From NCBI GenBank assembly GCA_016764835.1, contig JAESRD010000043.1:1-12842 (forward strand): a DNA stretch of 12,842 nucleotides, read 5' to 3'. Source of the DNA: Paracoccaceae bacterium. GTDB taxonomy: Bacteria; Pseudomonadota; Alphaproteobacteria; Rhodobacterales; Rhodobacteraceae. The notes below the pieces were generated by a model. The model saw only the letters and a program-made list of their open reading frames with translations, did not search any database and was not told the origin of the DNA. Below are positions 7,835-12,842 of the stretch, in pieces. The position numbers were made by a program, and so were the translations under genes. Every line of letters starts with the position of its first letter. The stretch's first letter is position 1.

Positions 7835-8793
7835 GCCTTGCACCATATGTCAAAATCCTTGGCCGCGGGCCGGGGCGATCACGGTCATTGACCCAAGATG
7901 AGGCCAACGAGGCGCTAACGCTAATCTTGCAGGGCGCGGCCGCTCCCGAGGCTGTTGGCGCCATGCTTATGCTGTTGCGGATGAAGGGTGAGACGGCGGC
8001 CGAGATTGCAGGCTTTGCCAGTGCGGCGCGCGGCTTGGTGCGTGGGCCAAACGGGCTTGTTGGGCTAGATTGGCCGAGCTATGCCGCCGGGCGCACGCGG
8101 GGCGCGCCGTGGTTTTTGCTGGCCGCGCGGCTGGTCGCAGCTGCGGGGCATAAGGTTTTGGTTCATGGCTGGAACGGTGCTGGCACGGCGGCTTTGCGCG
8201 CCGAGTTGCCCGGTGCTGATGTGGTGCTTGCGGGTTCGGTCGCCGAGGCGGTGACCTTGCTAGAGCGGCACAACATCGCCTATCTGTCGCTCGAAAGTTT
8301 TGCCCCCGAAATGCATGCGCTGCTGCGGTTGCGCGATGTTTTCGGGCTGCGTTCTTGCATCAATACGGTGTCGCGGGTGATGAACCCGTTTGGCGCCCCG
8401 GCGGCGGTTCAGGGCGTTTTTCACCCACCCTACCGGGCTATTCAGGCCGAGGCGGGAGGGCTGCTGGGGCTGGAGAGCTTGAGCGTTATCAAGGGCGGCG
8501 GCGGCGAGTTTGAGCGGCATCCGGGCAAACCTGCTGAGGCGGATGGGCTGCGCGGTGGCAGCCTCTGGAGCGCTGTTTTGCCGGCCAGTATTGATGATCG
8601 TGCCCGGCTGGCCGAAGGGCCAGATCCAGCGACGACATTGGCCGGGCTTTGGGCGGGGGCGGATGATGATATTTTTGCCGAGGGGGTCGTGCTGGGCACG
8701 GCGGCGCTTGCGTTTGAAACACTAGGCGAGGCCGACCCAATGGCCAAGGCCCGCGCTACATGGGCTGGCCGCGACAAGGCGAACAGGAGATAA
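7831..8793 (+). CDS. TrpD2/YbiB-like protein (anthranilate phosphoribosyltransferase homologue)
   Basis: This 320-residue protein belongs to the TrpD2 branch of the anthranilate phosphoribosyltransferase fold, often labelled 'glycosyl transferase family protein'. Its length matches E. coli YbiB. Family features are the N-terminal helical part with GRSRSLTQDEA (15-25) and RMKGETAAEIAG (50-61), followed by DWPSYAAGR (80-88). In true TrpD, that last place holds the glycine-rich PRPP loop (GTGGDG type). Its absence argues against tryptophan synthesis. E. coli YbiB is known to bind nucleic acid and to lack TrpD activity; the role in a nitrate operon is unknown. The start is ATG 7831, which overlaps the nasA stop as ATGA and has AAGGGAAG at 7816-7823. 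An in-frame ATG at 7765 lies deep inside nasA and would add 22 non-family residues. The next gene begins one base after its stop. Confidence 0.8.
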   Translation: MSLAPYVKILGRGPGRSRSLTQDEANEALTLILQGAAAPEAVGAMLMLLRMKGETAAEIAGFASAARGLVRGPNGLVGLDWPSYAAGRTRGAPWFLLAARLVAAAGHKVLVHGWNGAGTAALRAELPGADVVLAGSVAEAVTLLERHNIAYLSLESFAPEMHALLRLRDVFGLRSCINTVSRVMNPFGAPAAVQGVFHPPYRAIQAEAGGLLGLESLSVIKGGGGEFERHPGKPAEADGLRGGSLWSAVLPASIDDRARLAEGPDPATTLAGLWAGADDDIFAEGVVLGTAALAFETLGEADPMAKARATWAGRDKANRR

Positions 8794-8794
8794 A

Positions 8795-9802
8795 ATGAAG
8801 AGTTTTCCGATGTTTGTGCGGATGTCTGGCCGCGAAGTGATAATCATTGGCGGGGCTGAGCAGGCGGCGCAAAAGACCCGACTGATGTTGAAGACCGAGG
8901 CAAAAATTGTGGTCTTCGCCGCCACACTTGAACCGGAGCTAGAGGCGCTGGCCATCGCTGGCGAGATCACGCATCAGACTGGCGCGCCAAGCCGGCAAAG
9001 CCTGCGCGACGCGGCGCTGGTCTTTGTGGCGTCGGGTAATGCTGAGGCTGACAAAGCGGCACATGGGCGGGCAAAAAGCGCCGGGGCGTTGGTCAATGTG
9101 GTTGACCAACCGGCCCTGTGCGATGTGACCACACCGTCGATAGTTGACCGCGATCCGGTGGTGATTGCGATTGGCACCGAGGGCAATGCGCCGGTTTTGG
9201 GCCGGGCGCTCAAAACCCAGATTGAAGAGATGCTCGACATCCGGCTTGGCGGTTATGCGGCCCTTGCCGGGCGCTTGCGCACTGCGCTGGCGGCAAGCAT
9301 GCCGGCGGATCAGCGACGGCAATTTTGGCAATGGGCGTTTCACGGTGCGCCGTGGCAGGCGCATAAGCGTGGCGCAGAGCGGGCGGCGGCCAAAATGCTC
9401 AAGGCCGCGATTGCCGCAGGTCAAGTACCGGGCGCGGCGGGCGATGGGGCGCTATGCGTCATTGGTGCGGGGCCGGGGCCGCGCGATCTGCTGCCCCTGC
9501 GCGCGGTTGAACGGCTGCAAAATGCCGATGTTATTTATTGCGACCGGGCGGTGTCGGCCGATATGCTTGAACTGGCCCGGCGCGATGCGAAACGGGTTTT
9601 TCTAAAAGGCTCAGACTGGCCAGCCGCGCGCACAGGCGAGATGATTATGGCACAGGCACGCAAGGGTCTGCGCGTGGTTTGGCTGGTGCCAGGGGCGGGT
9701 TCTTGCCCGGCAAATCTTGGGCCTGATGCGGTTGAATTCATCCCCGGAATTGCCGAACAAACAGCCGCTTCTCAGCCAATATTGGCGTCGAAAGTCAGCT
9801 GA
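8795..9802 (+). CDS. cysG: Siroheme synthase-like protein with intact N-terminal half and degenerate, shortened methyltransferase half
   Basis: Siroheme is the NirB cofactor. Full CysG (about 457 residues) joins a precorrin-2 dehydrogenase/ferrochelatase to a uroporphyrinogen-III methyltransferase. This protein has 335 residues. The N-terminal half is well kept: IIIGGAEQAAQKTRL (16-30, NAD site), NVVDQP with D104 aligning to the catalytic Asp of Salmonella CysG, PSIVDRDPVVIAIGTEG, and the RRQFWQWAF helix region. The C-terminal half starts normally (VIGAGPGPRDLLPLRA, 222-237; YCDRAVS, 248-254). The usual GAGPGD is GAGPGP, the GGDPFIFGRGG loop is absent, and the chain ends soon after FIPGIAEQTAAS (315-326), about 120 residues early. 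Dehydrogenase/chelatase activity is likely; methyltransferase activity is doubtful. ATG 8795 has AGGAGA at 8785-8790. The 3' end overlaps the convergent dehydrogenase gene by 31 bases. Confidence 0.85.
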   Translation: MKSFPMFVRMSGREVIIIGGAEQAAQKTRLMLKTEAKIVVFAATLEPELEALAIAGEITHQTGAPSRQSLRDAALVFVASGNAEADKAAHGRAKSAGALVNVVDQPALCDVTTPSIVDRDPVVIAIGTEGNAPVLGRALKTQIEEMLDIRLGGYAALAGRLRTALAASMPADQRRQFWQWAFHGAPWQAHKRGAERAAAKMLKAAIAAGQVPGAAGDGALCVIGAGPGPRDLLPLRAVERLQNADVIYCDRAVSADMLELARRDAKRVFLKGSDWPAARTGEMIMAQARKGLRVVWLVPGAGSCPANLGPDAVEFIPGIAEQTAASQPILASKVS

Positions 9803-10827
9803 ACTTTTGAGGCGCTGCGCCTGTCGCCTGCTGCCTCAAACGCCGCTTTGGCCTCGGCCAATGGGAAGCTGCCGGTCAGGATCGGGCGCACATCGATCTG
9901 CCGGGTCTCGATCAGCCGCACGGCGGGGGCAAACTCGGCATGAAAGCGGTGAGTGCCGCGCAGGGCGATCTCTTTGGCGACCAAAATGTTAAGCGGCAGC
10001 GTGGTGGCACCCGATATGCCAACCTGAACCAGGGTCGCACCGGGGCGCAGCGCCTGAAGGGCGGCAGCGATTGCCGGGGCGGCTCCGCTGCACTCAAAAC
10101 CAATATCGAAACGTCCCTTGTCTTGCTCCCACGGGGCCAGCGCATAGGGATTGTCGCACAGATCGAGGCAGGTGGTTGCGCCCATTTGGGCGGCAATTTT
10201 GAGCGGCGCTTCAAAAAGATCGGTGATGACAACTTCGGCAGCCCCGGCATTGGCCGCCAGCGCGGCACAAAGCGCGCCGATAGGCCCGGCGCCGGTGACC
10301 AGTACGCGTTTGCCGGTAAAGTCTGTGCTGCCAGATTGGCCCATTGCATGCAGGCAAACGGCCAATGGCTCGGCGCAGGCCAGCTCTGTCAGCGGCGTGG
10401 CGGGGTTGGCTTTTACGCATTGGGTGGCGGCGAGGGTGATCTTGTCACGAAACGCGCCCTGCACATGGGGCATGCGCATGGCCGAGCCAAAGAACTGCAT
10501 ATCAAGACATTGATTATACATCTCTTTTTCGCAGAATATGCATGTGTTGCAGGGCAGAGACGGGCTGAGCGCCACTTTGTCGCCCACGGCCAAATCCGCG
10601 CCCGGCCCGATTTGAACCACAGTTCCGGCGGCTTCATGGCCGAGGATAATCGGCTCTTGCACGCGGATATTACCAAAACCACCATGCTGATAATAATGCA
10701 GGTCTGAACCGCATATACCGCCTGCGCCGACAGCCACCATCACCTCGCCCGGTCCGGGCGCTGCAATCGCGGCGGTCTCTATGCGGATATCGCCTTGGGC
10801 ATGGAGACGGCAGATACGAGTTTGCAT
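9772..10827 (-). CDS. Zinc-dependent medium-chain dehydrogenase, L-idonate 5-dehydrogenase-like
   Basis: This 351-residue cytoplasmic oxidoreductase probably oxidises a sugar acid or polyol with NAD(P). It has the catalytic zinc ligands of the medium-chain family: C39 (GGICGSDLHYYQHGG), H64-E65 (GHEAAG) and E153 (CAEPLA). The structural zinc set is C93, C96, C99 and C107. The Rossmann motif is GAGPIG (179-184). Acidic D203 after the next strand suggests NAD preference. The SDLHYYQHGG and GSAMRMPHVQGAF stretches resemble L-idonate 5-dehydrogenases (IdnD); sorbitol/xylitol dehydrogenases are the alternative. ATG 10827 has AAGGAA five bases upstream (complement of 10833-10838), and this site overlaps the dctM stop. 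The gene is last in a dctQM operon, so the transporter likely brings in its substrate. Its 3' end overlaps cysG on the other strand. Confidence 0.85.
   Translation of the reverse strand: MQTRICRLHAQGDIRIETAAIAAPGPGEVMVAVGAGGICGSDLHYYQHGGFGNIRVQEPIILGHEAAGTVVQIGPGADLAVGDKVALSPSLPCNTCIFCEKEMYNQCLDMQFFGSAMRMPHVQGAFRDKITLAATQCVKANPATPLTELACAEPLAVCLHAMGQSGSTDFTGKRVLVTGAGPIGALCAALAANAGAAEVVITDLFEAPLKIAAQMGATTCLDLCDNPYALAPWEQDKGRFDIGFECSGAAPAIAAALQALRPGATLVQVGISGATTLPLNILVAKEIALRGTHRFHAEFAPAVRLIETRQIDVRPILTGSFPLAEAKAAFEAAGDRRSASKVQLTFDANIG
9775..9786. repeat. 12-bp perfect palindrome in the convergent overlap
   Basis: GCCAATATTGGC is a perfect 12-base palindrome lying wholly inside the 31-base overlap of the two convergent genes. 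It encodes part of PILA on the + strand and ANIG on the - strand. Function, if any, is unknown; it may simply reflect coding on both strands. Confidence 0.6.
9806..9840. repeat. Inverted repeat just after the cysG stop
   Basis: TTTGAGGC (9806-9813) pairs with GCCTCAAA (9833-9840) around a 19-base loop, beginning four bases after the cysG stop. A smaller hairpin, AGGCG-CTG-CGCCT (9810-9822), overlaps the left arm and would compete with it. No T tract follows on either strand, so it is not a standard intrinsic terminator. It lies within the coding end of the - strand dehydrogenase gene. Confidence 0.4.
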
Positions 10828-10836
10828 TTGATTTCC

Positions 10837-12114
10837 TTATTGTGCCAACAGGCCGGGCAGCCATGTGGCGATTGCCGGGATATAGCTGACGAGCAACAAT
10901 ACGAAGATGTTAGTGGCAAGGAAAGGTAAGATGGCGATGACCACTGGGGTCAGCGGCAGCCGGGCGATATTGGCGCAGACGAACAAACAGACGCCGACAG
11001 GCGGGGTGGTCAGCCCGATCATCAGGTTGAGCACCGCGAATGTGGCGAAGTGCAAAGGCTCGATACCAACGGCCTCGGCCAGTGCCAAAAGCGGGACGAA
11101 GAGGATGATCAACGCGGCAATGGTTTCCATGAGCATGCCGACGACCAACAGCAGCAGATTGATGATCAGGATGACGACATATTTGTTGTCGGTAAAGTCC
11201 AGCACCGCACTTGCGATCGCCTGTGGTATGCGCTCTGAGACCAGAATCCAGCCGAAAACATTGGCAAATCCGACCAGGGAGAGGATGCCGGCTGAGGATA
11301 TTGCGCTGTCGATGATCACCTTTGGTAGGTCGCGCACCGGCATGGCCCGGTAGACGAATGCGCCGACGATAAAGGCATAGACCGAGGCGACAACGGCGGT
11401 TTCTGTTGGTGTGGCAAAGCCCGAAAGCAAGCCGTAGATGATTAGCCCGGTCATGGCGAGCGCCCAAAAGGCGCCGATAAACGAGCGGCCAATCTCAGCA
11501 AAACCTTGCCATTCTTGGCGCGGATAGCCGCGACGCACCGAGATGATGTAACAGGTGACCATCATCGCCAAGCCCATCAATATGCCCGGAATTGCCCCGG
11601 CAAGGAACATTTTGCCAACCGAGATGCCGGACAAGGAGCCGACGATGATCATCGGCACGCTGGGCGGGATGATCGGGCCGACGGTAGACGAGGCGGCGGT
11701 GACGGCGGCGGCAAAAGCGGGCGGGTAGCCTGCCTTTTTCATGCCGGGGATCATGACGCCGCCGATAGAGGCTGCGTCGGCAACGGCAGTGCCAGTGATG
11801 CCACCAAACAGCATCGAGGCGGCAATATTGGTCAGGCCAAGGCCACCACGGATCCAGCCGATAAGGGCATTAGCAAAACGGATAATCCGCTCGGTGATGC
11901 CGCCAGAATTCATCAGATTTCCGGCGAGAATAAAGCCCGGAATGGACAGGAGCACGAAGACATCCATGCCCGCATAAATCTTTTGCGGCATGACAACCAG
12001 CGGAATGCCCGCGAGCAGCAGATAGGACAGCGATGAGAGGCCAAGCGACACGGCGACCGGCACACCTATGATCAGGCCGCCGGCGAAAACGGCAAATAAT
12101 ACAGTAACTTCCAT
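10837..12114 (-). CDS. dctM: TRAP transporter large membrane subunit (DctM family)
   Basis: This 425-residue, highly hydrophobic protein is the ion-coupled translocation subunit of a tripartite TRAP importer in the inner membrane. Family hallmarks are FGGITGTAVADAASIG (103-118), then SSTVGPIIPPSVPMII (142-157), and near the C-terminus LMIGLTTPPVGVCLFV. About a dozen membrane segments are apparent from the start (VTVLFAVFAGGLIIGVPVAV). I take ATG 12114 as the start: it gives the usual family length, begins with the standard first helix and has GAGGA upstream. The frame stays open to an ATG at 12204, but that would add 30 hydrophilic Arg-rich residues overlapping dctQ. It lies four bases after dctQ and nine before the dehydrogenase gene. 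Substrate cannot be read from this subunit; the neighbour suggests a sugar acid. Confidence 0.95.
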   Translation of the reverse strand: MEVTVLFAVFAGGLIIGVPVAVSLGLSSLSYLLLAGIPLVVMPQKIYAGMDVFVLLSIPGFILAGNLMNSGGITERIIRFANALIGWIRGGLGLTNIAASMLFGGITGTAVADAASIGGVMIPGMKKAGYPPAFAAAVTAASSTVGPIIPPSVPMIIVGSLSGISVGKMFLAGAIPGILMGLAMMVTCYIISVRRGYPRQEWQGFAEIGRSFIGAFWALAMTGLIIYGLLSGFATPTETAVVASVYAFIVGAFVYRAMPVRDLPKVIIDSAISSAGILSLVGFANVFGWILVSERIPQAIASAVLDFTDNKYVVILIINLLLLVVGMLMETIAALIILFVPLLALAEAVGIEPLHFATFAVLNLMIGLTTPPVGVCLFVCANIARLPLTPVVIAILPFLATNIFVLLLVSYIPAIATWLPGLLAQ

Positions 12115-12118
12115 GGGC

Positions 12119-12628
12119 TTAGTCCTCGGCCTGTGGTTTGTTTGGTAGCCCGTCATCCGTGCCCGAAAGCATGCCGACAATCCGCGCGACCGCGAAAACG
12201 GCAATGAGAGCCAGCATCAGCAAGACGCTGAAATGGACGTAATTCATCTGCAAGGTCATGGCCGGTGAGGTTTGAAATTTGCCAATGGCGACAAAGCGCA
12301 CAGCGTGGCTGGCCAGCAAGATGCAGACCCCGGCGGTCAGCACGGCAGAGATGAGGCGCAACCGCCACGGGCCGCGCCCGGGCAGCGCTTCGCAGACAAC
12401 ATCAACATTGACCAGATCGCCAGATTTGAGCGCCAGGCCCGCGCCGAACGTGGCGAGGTAGAGCAGGGCGAAACGGGTGAGTTCTTCTGTCCAAACCGGA
12501 GACCGGCCAAAGGTGCGGCCAATAACTTGGATGAGAACCGCGCCGATCAAAACCGAGAATGCCAGCCCAGCACCAAACCGCGCCACTCTGGTTAGAATGT
12601 GAATGATCTGGGCAAAACGTTGTTGCAT
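12119..12628 (-). CDS. dctQ: TRAP transporter small membrane subunit (DctQ family)
   Basis: This 169-residue protein is the small four-helix membrane subunit that pairs with DctM. Hydrophobic segments are at about residues 15-37, 50-68, 87-108 and 126-148. The conserved DctQ stretch is WTEELTRFALLYLATFGAGL (46-65) followed by a short VNVDVV segment. ATG 12628 is preceded by a strong AGGGAGG (complement of 12638-12644). The gene is first of the visible - strand operon. Normally a dctP gene for the periplasmic binding protein sits just upstream. The 214 bases to the right edge show no DctP-like C-terminus in any - frame. Confidence 0.92.
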   Translation of the reverse strand: MQQRFAQIIHILTRVARFGAGLAFSVLIGAVLIQVIGRTFGRSPVWTEELTRFALLYLATFGAGLALKSGDLVNVDVVCEALPGRGPWRLRLISAVLTAGVCILLASHAVRFVAIGKFQTSPAMTLQMNYVHFSVLLMLALIAVFAVARIVGMLSGTDDGLPNKPQAED

Positions 12629-12637
12629 GGGCCGGAG

Positions 12638-12644
12638 CCTCCCT
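12638..12644 (-). promoter_or_regulatory. Strong ribosome binding site of dctQ
   Basis: The - strand reads AGGGAGG here, nine bases before the dctQ ATG. It fixes the start of the first visible gene of the right-hand operon. Confidence 0.6.
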
Positions 12645-12660
12645 GAAATGCACTGCCATT

Positions 12661-12687
12661 AAGCGAACCGCCGCAAAGCGAACCGCC
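12661..12687 (+). repeat. Short tandem direct repeat
   Basis: AAGCGAACCGCC occurs at 12661-12672 and again at 12676-12687, separated by GCA, so the unit is 15 bases. In the + frame that continues to the edge it reads KRTAAKRTA. Confidence 0.7.
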
Positions 12688-12842
12688 CGGGGCACTGAGC
12701 AGCTGCAGCATTCCGTCACACAGGAACGCGATCGTGCGGACGACAACGAACGGATGGCCCAGTCGGCGCACTGCGAGGCCGGGGCGCTGCGCAAGACGGT
12801 CGGCAAGATGAAGGAGGCGGCTGCGGCCATCACGTTGGCGGC
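12688..12842 (+). pseudogene. Unidentified + strand coding fragment running off the right edge
   Basis: I do not recognise this. The frame starting at 12607 is open to the window edge without any ATG, GTG or TTG before the ATG at 12754, which has no convincing Shine-Dalgarno site. From about 12688 it reads as protein: GTEQLQHSVTQERDRADDNE, then MAQSAHCEAGALRKTVGKMK and an Ala-rich end. It is rich in Glu, Arg, Gln and Ala, suggesting a helical or coiled-coil protein. Of the 50 codons from 12691, 42 end in G or C, which favours true coding in this frame. It may be a 5'-truncated gene remnant, or a gene starting at 12754 that continues past the edge. The opposite strand is also open here but reads Arg/Ser/Cys-rich and looks like a mirror frame. 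The stretch 12645-12687 holds only the short repeat. Confidence 0.35.

Noticed and set aside
9803..9841. Intrinsic terminator for the nitrate operon
   Set aside because: A stem is present but no T tract follows on either strand, so I list it only as an inverted repeat.
9940..10707. + strand open frame of 255 codons
   Set aside because: It is the complement of the zinc dehydrogenase, whose zinc ligands and Rossmann motif are clear on the - strand.
11506..12036. + strand frame rich in Asp, His, Arg and Gly
   Set aside because: It is the complement of the hydrophobic DctM helices; such polar sequence is the expected mirror of membrane segments.
12115..12204. ATG at 12204 as the dctM start
   Set aside because: It adds 30 Arg-rich hydrophilic residues overlapping dctQ; ATG 12114 begins right at the first helix and gives the normal length.
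12402..12833. - strand open frame of 143 codons reaching near the right edge
   Set aside because: It overlaps dctQ in another frame, is Arg/Ser/Cys-rich and lacks DctP or other recognisable features.

Overview
The window is GC-rich, gene-dense DNA that looks like an alphaproteobacterium, most likely of the Rhodobacterales/Roseobacter type. This rests on the gene set, the compact ATGA-overlapping operon style and the presence of TRAP transporter genes. No rRNA or marker gene fixes the taxon. Nearly every base is coding and the window splits into two convergent blocks.

Left block (2-9802, + strand) is most of an assimilatory nitrate/nitrite operon. In order it holds nrtB (permease, cut by the left edge), a two-NBD fused nitrate ABC ATPase, nirB (siroheme nitrite reductase large subunit), nirD (Rieske-type small subunit with all four cluster ligands), nasA (cytoplasmic molybdopterin nitrate reductase with a C-terminal BFD-type 2Fe-2S domain), a TrpD2/YbiB-like protein, and a cysG-like siroheme synthase with a shrunken methyltransferase half. 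Every junction is an overlap, an abutment or a gap of a few bases, so this is almost certainly one transcript with translational coupling. Nitrate enters through NrtBCD (the binding protein NrtA is presumably off the left edge). NasA reduces it to nitrite and NirBD reduces that to ammonium. The CysG-like protein supplies siroheme for NirB. No separate NasA reductase is seen, so NirB plus the Rieske NirD may feed both steps (inference).

Right block (9772-12628, - strand) is a dctQ-dctM-idnD-like operon: the two membrane subunits of a TRAP transporter and a zinc-dependent medium-chain dehydrogenase closest to L-idonate 5-dehydrogenase. It probably imports and oxidises a sugar acid or polyol. 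No DctP binding-protein gene is visible next to dctQ. The two blocks meet tail to tail with a 31-base overlap of cysG and the dehydrogenase gene, with a 12-bp palindrome and an inverted repeat at the junction.

The last ~200 bases (12645-12842) hold no complete gene. A + strand frame there reads like a fragment of a charged, probably coiled-coil protein that runs off the right edge without a visible start. I saw no tRNA, rRNA, CRISPR array or complete insertion sequence. The most unusual points are the degenerate CysG methyltransferase domain, the TrpD2-like gene inside a nitrate operon, the asymmetric ATPase fusion, the convergent overlap and the right-edge fragment. I found nothing I can defend as a wholly new system.
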